64,000 nt of DNA from Strobilurus pachycystidiatus (GCA_019915135.1 JAHLMK010000016.1:434001-498000), one strand, 5' to 3'. Positions 11,801 through 21,424 are shown, numbered from the stretch's first letter. Translations and numbers: made by a program. Notes: generated from the sequence alone by a model not told the origin.

Positions 11801-14800
11801 ATTGGCAACATGTCAGAATTTGCATCCGTCCAACCAGTATTTGAAAGTAGTGCCCATAATTCTCGAGCTGCTGTTTTACGGTTCAAATAAGATTTTCCAA
11901 ATCCCATTTTTGTCAAATTCTGTAAACCTAATTCATTCAAATCAACACTGTGCAAATCTTGATCTAAATGTTCTAAGGTATCTAAGTTATCAATAAGAGT
12001 TTGCTGTTGTAGATATTCCTCCATTTTTTCCCATTCCACGTTAACTTCTGTTCCTTTTTTCATTTGTGCTCGATAATCATCTCTTGCATCTAAACATTCA
12101 TAACGCAACTGAAAATTATCCATCAATTGATTTTGACGTTGGGTAAAATTATGTGCATTGAAAGTTTCTGACCATGTTGCTTTATCCTGTTTCAATGTTA
12201 ACCCATTCCGCCACGGTTTAAAAAATACTAACATTGTACAACAATAATAGTCGTGATCACCCATATCTCTTCTTGGTAGCATATCACCAGCAATATTAGG
12301 AATAATTGCACCTACTTCATGAACACATGATATATAATGTGTTTTAACATAATTGTGATCTGGATGCAAATCATATTTTCCCTGTTCAAAATATTCAAGA
12401 TTATCATTCTTGACAATGAAGTTTTCTTCATTATGTGATATATTTTCCAAAGTTTGATGTAACAGCTCATTCTGATCAACAATTGTATCATCTGAATCAG
12501 ACGAACAATCAATAATATCATCACCTATAAGAGTTTTTGTTGGGGAATTTAAATCCTCATATGTGATTTTATCGTCAAAATCATTTGTGACATCTATTTG
12601 AAAATCGTCTTCCAAGATATTTCCGTCAATAGGGATATCATCCTCCGGTATTAGGATTTTATGATTATTTGTTTTATTATGCGCTTTCATTTTACATAAA
12701 CGGATCCAATCCCAAAGACACATATCTTCCAAAGCGAGTGGTCTAAATTTATAGTCTTCAACTTTTGATATTCCAATAATATGACCTTCTTTTGTTTTAC
12801 GAATAATAACCTTTTCTGCTAAAATATGGATATCATCTTTATTCCACGATTTGCGTACATCTGAAACATACGATTTCCAATAGAACAACTCAAATTTTGC
12901 ATTAGTGTAATGATCGGGTAACCCTAATAGATAGGAACACATCATAGGATTTCCAAACTCCATCTTTACGCCTAATGTATTGACAATACGTGTAATCAAT
13001 TTTCGAGCTTTATCTTCTGATGTCTCTGTTCCATTCAATAAAACTTCGCTACGTTTAAAAACTGATCTAATTGCTTCAAAAATTACATATGTCTTAAGAC
13101 TTGGTTTGACAACATATTCTGATACATACATCAAAGCCGCTTTGACTGCAGTTCCTGATTTTAATGATGTTACATCGGTATTACAGTTCATGCAATACGT
13201 TAATACAGCTGTAATCATATTCAATGCAGACTCAAGTTGTTTCATGTTGATATGACCATCTTCTGAGATGTCAGTAAATTGAAACAGTTCTCGAGGAAAT
13301 CTTGCCTTACATTTTTTCCATTTATTATCTAAACATCGTTTTCCTGTTTTATATGCAGTTTTTTTACCTTCAGAATCAAACATACTGGAACACGTATGTA
13401 TCTGCATTTTTTCTAATAAGAAATCCACAATTGTGATGAAATGTGTCCACCAATCATCTGTTGCCTGACAGAATTGACAATCATTATCATCATCATCATC
13501 ATCATTTCCGTTATCTGTCTTTTCATCATCATGATTAATTTGACAAGCTATAGGTGGCATTTTAGGAAGACACGTAAGAGGATGTTTGAAATCAGAAGCT
13601 GTTGCAAACTCACTGTTGAGTTCACTTACAATATGTCTCGGACCTTGCATAAATGATCCTTGATGCGCTGCTTCAAGATATGCTATAAGTTTTTCTCTAA
13701 ACTCAGAATTAGGATTGATGATACGATCACGAATTTGTTGTGGGGATAAACTTCCTCGTATCCAAACTAATGCATGTAAATGAAGTGTCAAGCGACCTTG
13801 TTGCTCAACAGCCCCATAATACCAGGATACATCACCATAAGCTCCTTTGTGTTGTGCATCTACACCTAAAATATGAGTAATAAATGTTTCTACCATGAAG
13901 TTGAAAAATCGAGCACCTGCAGCAGGATTTTCAGTTACTAATAATTTTTGTGCATCTACAGATAATGGATGATTAGGTTGAAACGTCTCTTTTGTTTCTG
14001 CCCAATAAAGACATAAAGGATGTGTAAAATCAGAAGGAGTCAACATGATATACCAAGATGGTGCACCTTCTGAAGCCATTAAAGAGAATAATTCATTTCG
14101 CATAAATTTCTTACTTGTAAGAGAGCCATCAACACGCCCTGCTACAAGATCTAAATCTCGTAAAATTTGAAAACATTCTTTTTCATCTTGAGTTTCTGGT
14201 TTGAAATGTCCTCTTGCCTTGGTGACCTCAATGATATTGTCTAATACAGAATGATCCAAATTGAGTAAACGATTACTGATATCATGAAATTTTGGCTTTT
14301 CTGCTAGAAGAAATCCCCCTGTATTAGCTTGTTTCATTTGTTGATGACTAAAAGCAATAAACGGAAAATTTTTATCTTTTTGAAATCGTTTATCATGATA
14401 ATTCAACAGCCATCGATAATGTTCATTAGGGGATAAAGTACTATGGCCAATTCCCCCGACACCATATGGAAAAAGCCACGGAAATATTAATGGGTACAAA
14501 CTTGGATTTCTGTACATATTTTGTGCTTGTCGTTTTCTGCCAACAGCTAAGATACCTTGATTATTATCAAACCAACGAAATGTTTCTTTGCGAACAGCCT
14601 CCCATGTCATGCCTTCCAGTTGTTCGCCAACTAAACCATGCATGATGAAAGCACATTGATCACCCTCAACTCCATCTTCATCAGCTGTACTATGTACAGC
14701 CGGATTTACTGTAGTATTTGTATCTGAAATTCCTTCACGGAAAATAACACCAACCGGTGGCATATCTTCTGGATATGTTTCCATATTCTTTGGAGAAATC

Positions 14801-16479
14801 TCGACATCACTATATCCTGCATGATTACAAAGAAGCCACTCTAAAGCATTCATAACTACTTTATGCCGAACCAGTAATGGCATTTTAGCAAAATCTTTCT
14901 CAAGAGGCTTATCTGGTCCTGTAAAGAAAATTACTAAAACTTCATCTAATTCTTCTTTTGGAGGCGGAAGAAAATTATACATTTTTGGAGTTGGATTTTC
15001 AAATGCTACACAATGAGCGATCATTTTTCTATAACCCTGATCAATTTTGACAAAACATGCATTATGTCTAACACGTGCAACTAGAATCTGCTCGATCCAA
15101 TTTAATTCGGATAATTCCGGTGGAACAGTACCCAACCACAAGGAATTGGCCAAAGCATATTTAGGAATTTCCCCTTTGCGAATTGTTGCTCGACAAGTAT
15201 CACAAATGTTACTGCAGGTAGGATCGATAATAGGGCCGTCTATCTCTTCTATTGGCTGTCGAAGTGTATGACGTTCTTTACGAGTCACTCCAGCTACAGA
15301 AAGTACAGGCAAAATATTTTTCATACTACTCAATCTTGACATATTTTTAAAAGGTATGAGTTGACCACATACTGCACATCCTCCTTCTTGAAAGGAATCT
15401 GGATTTAAGTCTTTGCACACACCTCTAACGATCTCTATTTGGGCTGCTTGTGTCAGAGGTGGGGGAGGGAAATCTATATCACTCTTTTGACTTGACTCAT
15501 AACGATAATTCCTTGTACAACCTTGAGCGTCATGCAATGGAGCTCTCACAGAAGTCATTTCTATGTTATTTTTCCGTTTTCGAGGTCCTACTTTTTTAGC
15601 CTTTGGCTGATCGACTTCAAAAAAAGTTGTCAATGTTTCACACTCATCATTACAAGCATGAGCAGTCATCAAATCTATCATATCACCTTTTCGTAATTTA
15701 TAAGACCGTTTTGCACTAACACGATGAGCGGCCATAATTTTCTTAACCTCTGTAATATTCACCTCATTCAGTAAAAATTCAAATGATATCTGTACGCATA
15801 TACGCTCATTATCTCCTTCTTCCATTTCTGTAGGATAACCGTATCCAACATACTTGTAAATTTCTGTTTCATCAACTAGAGTAGGGTTGAAATCTTTCAA
15901 TATTTCTCCCTTAAACCGTACAATACGAGGGGCACCACCCACAATACCATCAGAGCATAACATCATAGGAGCTGCCATATTGAAGCTTCTTCTGAAAAGG
16001 ACGTGCATCAACACTAAGCATAGGACAATTATAGTCCCGATAAACAACTGATATTGTTTTATAAAAACTATTTTCCAAAGTTTACTTTCAATGATATCTT
16101 TATGAGCGATGGACAGAAAATATTCAAGCGCAGCTTCTAGCAGAGTTGCGTACTGCAATAGCTCAGTCGGAGCTTCCAGCAGAGTCGCGTACGGCAATAG
16201 CTCAGTCGGAGCTTCCAGCAGAGTCGCGTACGGCAACAGCTCAGTCGGAGCTTCCAGCAGAGTCGCGTACGGCAACAGCTCAGTCGGAGCTTCCAGCAGA
16301 GTCGCGTACGGCGACAGCTCAGTCGGAGCTTCCAGCAGAGTCGCGTACGGCGACAGCTCAGTCGGAGCTTCGGGCAGAGTCGCGTACGGCGACAGCTCAG
16401 TCGGAGCTTCGGGCAGAGTCACGTACGGGGACAGCTCAATCAGAGCAACGTGAGAGATTCCTGCATTCATCAAAGTCAT
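8803..16479 (-). CDS. Helitron Rep/helicase polyprotein with C-terminal USP-like domain
   Basis: This uninterrupted ORF encodes the rolling-circle transposase of a Helitron. Cysteine-rich putative zinc-binding segments lie N-terminally. The Rep nuclease shows an HLHALVW HUH motif near residue 899 and a YVSEY catalytic-tyrosine segment near 1118. A PIF1-like helicase follows, with Walker A GMGGTGKS near 1683, FLDEVSML, AGDFAQLPP and an ALSRGK motif. The last 280 residues look like a USP/C19-type cysteine protease: NSCSYDS supplies a candidate Cys near 2302 and GGHFIARW a candidate His near 2504. The first 165 codons contain 39-bp repeats and a hydrophobic stretch foreign to the family. The ATG at 15978 (MAAPMML; 2391 aa) is therefore a likely alternative start. 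Base composition is far more AT-rich than the flanks. Confidence 0.9.
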   Translation of the reverse strand: MTLMNAGISHVALIELSPYVTLPEAPTELSPYATLPEAPTELSPYATLLEAPTELSPYATLLEAPTELLPYATLLEAPTELLPYATLLEAPTELLPYATLLEAPTELLQYATLLEAALEYFLSIAHKDIIESKLWKIVFIKQYQLFIGTIIVLCLVLMHVLFRRSFNMAAPMMLCSDGIVGGAPRIVRFKGEILKDFNPTLVDETEIYKYVGYGYPTEMEEGDNERICVQISFEFLLNEVNITEVKKIMAAHRVSAKRSYKLRKGDMIDLMTAHACNDECETLTTFFEVDQPKAKKVGPRKRKNNIEMTSVRAPLHDAQGCTRNYRYESSQKSDIDFPPPPLTQAAQIEIVRGVCKDLNPDSFQEGGCAVCGQLIPFKNMSRLSSMKNILPVLSVAGVTRKERHTLRQPIEEIDGPIIDPTCSNICDTCRATIRKGEIPKYALANSLWLGTVPPELSELNWIEQILVARVRHNACFVKIDQGYRKMIAHCVAFENPTPKMYNFLPPPKEELDEVLVIFFTGPDKPLEKDFAKMPLLVRHKVVMNALEWLLCNHAGYSDVEISPKNMETYPEDMPPVGVIFREGISDTNTTVNPAVHSTADEDGVEGDQCAFIMHGLVGEQLEGMTWEAVRKETFRWFDNNQGILAVGRKRQAQNMYRNPSLYPLIFPWLFPYGVGGIGHSTLSPNEHYRWLLNYHDKRFQKDKNFPFIAFSHQQMKQANTGGFLLAEKPKFHDISNRLLNLDHSVLDNIIEVTKARGHFKPETQDEKECFQILRDLDLVAGRVDGSLTSKKFMRNELFSLMASEGAPSWYIMLTPSDFTHPLCLYWAETKETFQPNHPLSVDAQKLLVTENPAAGARFFNFMVETFITHILGVDAQHKGAYGDVSWYYGAVEQQGRLTLHLHALVWIRGSLSPQQIRDRIINPNSEFREKLIAYLEAAHQGSFMQGPRHIVSELNSEFATASDFKHPLTCLPKMPPIACQINHDDEKTDNGNDDDDDDNDCQFCQATDDWWTHFITIVDFLLEKMQIHTCSSMFDSEGKKTAYKTGKRCLDNKWKKCKARFPRELFQFTDISEDGHINMKQLESALNMITAVLTYCMNCNTDVTSLKSGTAVKAALMYVSEYVVKPSLKTYVIFEAIRSVFKRSEVLLNGTETSEDKARKLITRIVNTLGVKMEFGNPMMCSYLLGLPDHYTNAKFELFYWKSYVSDVRKSWNKDDIHILAEKVIIRKTKEGHIIGISKVEDYKFRPLALEDMCLWDWIRLCKMKAHNKTNNHKILIPEDDIPIDGNILEDDFQIDVTNDFDDKITYEDLNSPTKTLIGDDIIDCSSDSDDTIVDQNELLHQTLENISHNEENFIVKNDNLEYFEQGKYDLHPDHNYVKTHYISCVHEVGAIIPNIAGDMLPRRDMGDHDYYCCTMLVFFKPWRNGLTLKQDKATWSETFNAHNFTQRQNQLMDNFQLRYECLDARDDYRAQMKKGTEVNVEWEKMEEYLQQQTLIDNLDTLEHLDQDLHSVDLNELGLQNLTKMGFGKSYLNRKTAARELWALLSNTGWTDANSDMLPIGVNLLPDCRTKEQSAHHWMMDLGKLRSEMQESYKVGMNLLDSNNDEEKPYCEFKPKEREPFVEITTKEDMRNEENSEVKNFNENIRNDVVKKYNLNEEQERAFKIIAEHATNIYADSLKMYIAGMGGTGKSRVLEALVEFFSQRNERYRMVIVAPTGAAAALLNGMTYHYLLGINGQYYSDSVAPTVMAQIRSRLRGVDYIFLDEVSMLSCGDLYKISVRLAKAKEATDLPFGGLNIIFAGDFAQLPPVKMHIHKPLWSRKVGQHEESNFGQAAAIGKALWHQVNHVVILRKNMRLQGSTKEDLQFRKALENMRYKSCTPEDIAFLRTLIHSELPGRKSLNDRKFRNTAIITARNAHRDEMNRLGALRFAQETNQSLTHFFSDDSPCETMDEIKDRRGKGLKHKIKTIGIDLQKVLWSLPSSSSESLIPAKLSLCVGMPVMIRKNIATELNVTKGQEGRVHSWKSKRGSKGQLMLDVIFIELIDAPKQIQLEGLPINVVPVSTTTSTMTIALPTDNTIKISRTQADLCLNFAMTDYCSQGKSRIENPVHINDCPTYFGIYTALSRGKTVNGTLILQDFDSRKISGGCTGDIRQEFRELELLDEICKLQFERKLPYNITMATRYTMIADYRSYKKNKLYMPEDLHEGIAKSEIQEDIYPDQIAWKILPPSEKKTRETNATNPVNVIQEENDIIKTTTTISSKVVNHTTTQPVKKKVQKLQQVQVNRLELSNAPYGPKWQNNSCSYDSIIFIIFSLWRQNPDFFTNEQEHIKLNNINVLEQMFERETRTSNIGIDNVRNEFRINLIAQEPRNFRLGAQATIENIIDIILLYMDDSIQGIQQCENNHDNLRFTNGDATFWIGIGYSSIQEYVTNNMARPIETPCRACQVRGCKTIYVLQKSIPIITFSVYAYEHLILNLEISIVIQGQIVTYRLIGIVYHEQIGRGGHFIARWIDTNASVWKYDGYQRRLASEDGTYDERVNDLMKCGNAKASVAFYQRQL
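16133..16444. repeat. 39-bp minisatellite, 8 units
   Basis: Eight head-to-tail units of 39 bp, diverging by a few substitutions, lie at the 5' end of the Helitron ORF. Because 39 is divisible by three the ORF stays open, reading as a 13-residue repeat (APTELSPYATLLE-like) on the minus strand. Other frames and the plus strand are also open across it, which creates spurious ORFs. It is GC-rich, unlike the rest of the Helitron, so it may be promoter-side sequence rather than protein. Confidence 0.9.
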
Positions 16480-17084
16480 CGTCAGTTACTGCTACAACCA
16501 CAGATGACAACTCACTGTCGTTTGGATCCTTGTGATCTGAGTCAATGGGAGAGGTTCCACCGGAGACAATCCGAATAATAACGTCACATGGCTAGAGACG
16601 GCAATACCCAGTGAATCAGTTACAATAATCATGGAAACTAGCACTGAGTGACATACGCTGACGTGTAATTTGTTAGGAGGAATTACGCTGGAGCTTGCAA
16701 TGACAGCGTGTATGCCCTATTGAGATTGAGCCAAGATCACAGGTCTGGTTCTACTACATGTACAAAACACATACCAGTTTCTGTCCAGTAGACACCATGG
16801 TCAAAGACCAACATAGCCTAGTGTTCCCGTCAAGATTACGACTCTCTCTGCGCGTGTGGCGATTATCATACCAGAATACATATCCAAGTGACATGAGAGA
16901 CATAGTTCTTCGAAAATCAAACATCTTGAGGACGGTAGGAGAGCTTTGAGGCCAGAAGAGGTGATTGCGAGTATCGATAGTCGTGGTTGAAGAGCAAAAC
17001 TCAATTTCCTTTTTCGCTCGTGGCCTGATCTCAAAAAGGCAATTCAATGTCTGCACCGTCTTTACAAGTCATTTACGCAGGTAT
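16480..17084. other. Spacer between Helitron ORF and TET/JBP gene
   Basis: No gene is supportable here. It must contain the Helitron 5' end and promoter on the left and the 3' untranslated region of the oxygenase gene on the right. Confidence 0.5.
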
Positions 17085-19070
17085 CTACTCTACCCAACCA
17101 TCGTACGCAGGCCCATAGTTCATCATCCACCCAGCCGGTTTGTCCTTCAAGGCGTCAAGAACATTCTGATGATTGAAGAATACCCACGAGACTCGACCTG
17201 GAGTCAGGTTGTCTCCATGTTTCATAATCCCCGGCTTCCACTCTCCGATAGCGTGATAGAGAACCTGAGACATGAAGATCACGATATCACCGGCATTGTA
17301 TCTAAACTGTGTCAGTACAGCTATGATAAACGATGAATGCCAACTTACTCCAGTGATACATTCAAATCAGGTAGATAGATGGCACCGCCTGTAAAGTTCC
17401 CAGCGTTCGTGAGCTTACACCACGCGTCCTGCGAGTCGATGTGGGTCCCCACTTGAGCCTTCCATACGGTGGCAAGGCCTAAGCTGACAAAATTGAAGAA
17501 TTTCAACCAACGCCCGGCCAGGCTTGCTCGCTTCTCCGTTCCGTATATCTCTGGCAGCAACTTTTCGGTGTATCCATTGAAGAGGGAGGAAACCCTATCA
17601 ATACCGGCACCATACCGATATGCAGCAGTGTGGTTACGCGAGGTACCGACCATGTCAACTGATGGAGTTAGGCCCAGATCCTATGGACATGTGAATCATC
17701 CCGTACTACAGTCAGAGGACGGAAAAGTTACTTCGCGACCTTGCTGGAACCATGCCTCGACATGATGCTTGATGCCTACGACTTCGTAGCATTCTGTAAA
17801 CGATCCATCAGAAGCGATTAATATGATCAAGAAGTTGCAGCTACCTTTAGTGGTGCCATCGGCCTTTTCGCGCGTATACGCCATGACGGGCTTGTCAAAA
17901 TTCGCTTGGTGCCTTTTATCACCAGTGGATTGCGGTTTGTCGACGCCAGTCATATGAACGACAGCCTGAGCGTGTGCGAGAAGATCATGCTGCTCGCCTG
18001 GCTGTGACAGATCAAAATGTATCGCCACAGTGCAACCGTGTATCTTACAAGAAGTCCGTCTATAATCTCTTCGCCATTCTCCATGTGGCGACTGATGTAC
18101 ACGACCAGCGTCTTACCCTTCTTGTCCTTGAAGATGGTGCTGGATCGAAACTTTGGACAATTGGTGCCCGCGGCTTCCATGGCCGCCACCTTGGCCTCTG
18201 CGGCAGCGAGATTTTTCCTGGAATGTGGTCGACGTTGTAAATGACCGAGTTCAACATCGCAGGTGACAATACTCTCTGAATGAGATAACTCAGTTTATAA
18301 TGAACTCCGAGATAATTAAACTCACTTCGACCATCCGCGGGATTGTTGAGATCCTGAACACAACGCCGAATACGCTTTGCAAAGAATGCTTCCTCTCGTT
18401 TGGCGGCCTGCGCAATCTCTTTATCTGATGTCGGTATCTTCGGCTTTTTCGAATTTCCGGTTGTTCGCAAAGGTGGCCAACGTTCAGGCAGTTTTGGCAT
18501 TGGAGGACGCAAAAGATACTCCTGAAGTGCGGCGGACGTACGACCTTTGGCACCGTGAGGGATTACGATTGGAGTCGTGTCATTGTCTGAATCGCCTCGC
18601 GTATCAAGTGAGGACGATGTATCGCCCAGGTGAGCAACCTGGTGGGATGCAGAAAGGAGTGGTGAATTCATAGATGAAGCGGGGTTATTTGAATCCAGAT
18701 GCGAGTCTGCAAGACGAGCGCTCCGCCGCGGTGTGTCAGGAGCTTGAACAGGGACGGCAAGCTGTTCAGCCAGAACCTCCTTCGCAAATCGCGGGCTCCG
18801 ACGTATAGTCTCGGAAGGTGGCTGTAAAAGAAGCTCTTATACCTGCTCATGCGGATTCATGAAATTTGGACGCACCTCGCTGTCATTTTTGCGTTCGAGA
18901 GCCGAAGCCTCCTTCGCAAATGGCGGGCTCCAACGTTTAATCTTGGAAGGTCGCTGTGCAAGAAGCTGTTATACCTGCACATGCGGGTTCGTAAAATCTG
19001 GACGCACCTCGCTGTCATCCTGTGTGTTCCTTTTCCGTTTGAGAGTCGCGGATCGAGAAACGGGAGGCAT
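17085..19070 (-). CDS. TET/JBP-family 2-oxoglutarate/Fe(II) dioxygenase
   Basis: Eight exons, each junction in phase, give 565 aa: 19070-18975, 18953-18843, 18821-18326, 18275-18049, 18001-17845, 17793-17732, 17680-17349 and 17301-17085. The C-terminal 180 residues form the oxygenase core: H463-I-D465 (GTHIDSQD) for iron, GGAIYLPDLN, GDIVIFMSQVLYH with H510 as the third iron ligand, and GRVSWVFF with R530 for 2-oxoglutarate. This arrangement is that of fungal TET/JBP proteins, which oxidise 5-methylcytosine or thymine in DNA. The N-terminal half is basic (KRKR, RRSPRFAKE) and probably disordered or DNA-binding. TET/JBP genes are amplified in basidiomycetes, often with KDZ transposons; no KDZ transposase is visible here. 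The first two introns in this model are only 21 nt. Skipping exon 2 (one 153-nt intron) gives a 528-aa alternative. Confidence 0.82.
18779..19048. repeat. Tandem duplication (~132-bp unit) in the 5' exons of the TET/JBP gene
   Basis: Two direct copies, beginning at 18779 and 18911, share a ccttcgcaaa.cgcgggctcc start, a gacgcacctcgctgtcat core and most bases between, with scattered substitutions. Each copy carries an acceptor, a coding block ending in NPHxQ and a GTATAA donor, so an exon with its intron was duplicated inside the gene. Confidence 0.8.
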
Positions 19071-19122
19071 TCGTCCCGATGGTAGGGCGGTAAAAGATAG
19101 TGCTCCGGAGGCGTGAGGTGTG

Positions 19123-19262
19123 CTCAGTCGACGATGGCGGTACGAACGACTTGTTTTTACCTGAATAGCCACGGAGACGTGCTACGGTAGTTATAAGTAC
19201 GATGCTACATGAATGAAAGAGAAGACTTGCTCACCTCAGTCGACGATGGCGGTACGAACGAC
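19123..19262. repeat. 28-bp perfect direct repeats (19123-19150 and 19235-19262)
   Basis: Two identical 28-bp blocks beginning CTCAGTCGACGATGGCGG lie 112 bp apart, just upstream of the oxygenase start and downstream of the copia remnant. They could be regulatory repeats or the scar of a small duplication. Confidence 0.7.
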
Positions 19263-19363
19263 CGAGATGTGCATCCAAAAGCGGCGACAATATCGCGAGT
19301 ACATTAGGTAATCTACATCGGCCACCTTTCCTTCAATCCATCATGGGCGTAGACTGCGTCTCG

Positions 19364-20150
19364 CTATATATCATTTCTTGACACTCCCACTCGAGTCCAG
19401 TCGAAGGCCATGGCTCTGGTGAACTTCCAGTGCTTTTCGTGGTCGAGTGACTTTGTCATAATGTCGGCAACCATGTCCTCGGTGGGAACATATTTGACAA
19501 CAGCGTGTCCTTGACCAACAAGGTCATCGCGGACATAGTGGTATTTTCGTTGGATATGTTTTGTGCGAGCACGGAACGGAGCTGATGTGAATCTGCCCAG
19601 CAGACCAACAGTGTAGGCAATGTCGGGGCGCGTGCCAAGCATGGCGTACATCAGGGAGCCGATTACGCTGGCGCCTGAGACGGATTTGCCTTCGATGGTG
19701 GTTTCGTGAATGACGGTGTTGTCCCCACCGATGTCATCCATCGTGAGTTTCTGATTGTGTGCTCCTGGTGTCCAGATGGGCTTACAGTTGGCCATTCCTG
19801 TTCGTTCTAGAACAGTTCGGATGTACTGTGTCTGCGATAGGAAGATCTGACGTCTGGATCGGTCCCGTCGAATGCTCATGCCGAGGATGTACTTGGCTTC
19901 ACCGAGATCTCGCATGCGAAAAGTGCGTGATAACATCTCCTTCACTTTGTCCATGAACTGACGTGATGATGCAGCAAGCAGGAGGTCGTCGACATATACC
20001 ACAAGGAAGCATCGTGCGCCATCGTCGTCCTTGAACACGTACAAGCATGTTTCTGCGTCAAGACGTTGGAAGCCAAGCTCTCGGAGCCGTTTGTCTAGAG
20101 TCTTGTTCAAGTACGTCCGGCCTGCTTCAATCCGTATAGTGAACGTTTGA
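19364..20150 (-). pseudogene. copia reverse transcriptase/RNase H remnant
   Basis: The frame begins in the second half of the RT (SLYGLKQAGR), shows the catalytic YVDDLLLA, then GSLMYAMLGTRPDIAY. The first half of the RT is deleted: the sequence passes directly from the PIPEGV region to the KLKRSLYGLK region. A frameshift lies near 20107. RNase H is shortened to an HIQRKYHYVRDDL...EDMVADIMTKSL tail. Confidence 0.75.
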
Positions 20151-20930
20151 GCTTCCAGCAGGGTGTTACGCCTTCAGGAATCGGAACGGTCTCGTAAACG
20201 GAGTTCGCGATGAGGTTCTCCTGGTTGAAGTTGACATGGCGTGAACTGATCATTTTCCGCGATGTGAGATCCAGGAGTGAATAGGCCTTCTTTCCCGGTG
20301 TGTATCCAAGCATGACACACCTCCGACCCTTGTCTGTGAATTTTCCAGGGCGTCGCTCCTCTGGTACATAGACGTATGCTGGGCAACCGAATGGGCGAAG
20401 AAAGGTTGGGTCAAAACGACGATTGAAAATCACGGTGTGTGGTATCTTTCCGCGGGTGCCAGGTGTAGGGGTTCGAGCTATAACATACGCGGCTTGTGCC
20501 ATGGCTTCCTTCCAGAACGATTTGGGTAAGCCCGATTCAATGAGCATGGCGGCAGCAGTGGTTACAAGAGTTTGATTCATGCGTTCGGCCGCCGGCGAGG
20601 CCGTTCTGCTCTGGCGTGTATGGTGCGGTGGTCTCGTGGACAATGCCATGTTCTCGTAGATGTGCCTCGAATTCATCGCTTGTGTATTCTCCGCCACCAT
20701 CGGTTCGGAAGAACTCAATGAAGGAGTCAGAGAAGTGAAACTCGCCAGGTTCCTCTCCGAAGAAAGCGCGGATATCTTTGCGAAACTGGATGAAGCGATC
20801 ATAGGCCTGGCTCGCTCGCGCACATGAGTCGCAGAACTCGTTCTTCCCCATGACACCAGTGACGTCTTGGATTTCTCCTCTAGCAACCATCTTTCGAAGG
20901 GTAGCCTTGGATCGATGGCCCATACGCCGA
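20150..20930 (-). pseudogene. copia integrase remnant with internal deletion
   Basis: The pre-integrase region ([17 protein letters not shown]) is present. The catalytic core jumps from [11 protein letters not shown] to [15 protein letters not shown], with about 40-60 residues around the first Asp missing. The second Asp (RTDGGGEY) and E-Q-N-G region remain, followed in another frame by the AERMNQTL...FGCPAYVYVPEERRPGKF C-terminal part. Confidence 0.65.
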
Positions 20931-20998
20931 TGGAGGACATTGATGTCAACAACAGTGTACGCTGACTCCGCAAATTCCAGGGGATTAGACGAGAGGTT

Positions 20999-21424
20999 TC
21001 AAAGCCCATATTTATGTTTCCCTTGAAGGATGGTGCGTTTGGACTTTGAGTCGATGACAGTGCAAGTTTGAGGGTTGTCGAAGCGTACACGGTATCCTTG
21101 TTTGGTGAGTTCATGAACAGAAATCAAGGTGACTGTTAAATCGGGGACGAGAAGCGTATTTGGAAGATCGTGGGTAGAGCCGTCCTGGTTCTGGCATCGC
21201 ATGGTGCCCACGGCGGTAGCATAAATGATAGAGTCGTCTCCTAGGTGTATTTCGCGACGTCGCTTGAGTGGGCGAATTGATTTGGGCAACAACCAGTTCT
21301 GGTTTGGAGTCGTGTGTCTCGAGTCGCCGGAGTCCATGAACTTGAGCTTGAGGCGACTTGCAGCCTTAGGATCAGACGCCATGTAACCCATAATGCGAGA
21401 CTTCAATTCACGGGAGATATACAC
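20999..21424 (-). pseudogene. copia protease remnant
   Basis: A 141-codon open piece contains FMDSGDSRHTT, a degenerate form of the aspartic-protease DSGA-x-H signature, then LLVPDLTVTLISVHELTKQGY, typical of copia protease regions. The Ala of the active-site motif is replaced by Asp, so it is probably inactive. Confidence 0.65.

Larger units (their letters stand above)
8790..16480 (-). mobile_element. Helitron rolling-circle transposon (boundaries approximate)
   Basis: The element is defined by its coding sequence and by the sharp rise in AT content between roughly 8.8 and 16.1 kb. Helitrons have no target duplication or inverted repeats; ends are expected as 5'-TC and CTRR-3' after a small hairpin. 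The 3' end should lie left of 8803. A GATGGCCCATC palindrome followed by CTGG near 8740 is a weak candidate, and I could not fix either end with confidence. The intact ORF suggests recent, possibly autonomous activity. Confidence 0.7.

Noticed and set aside
16133..16444. Regular repeats resembling a CRISPR array
   Set aside because: Units are contiguous 39-bp copies without unique spacers, in a eukaryotic transposon; it is a minisatellite.
16109..16535. Two plus-strand ORFs of 114 and 129 codons
   Set aside because: They are shadows of the 39-bp minisatellite, which is open in several frames.
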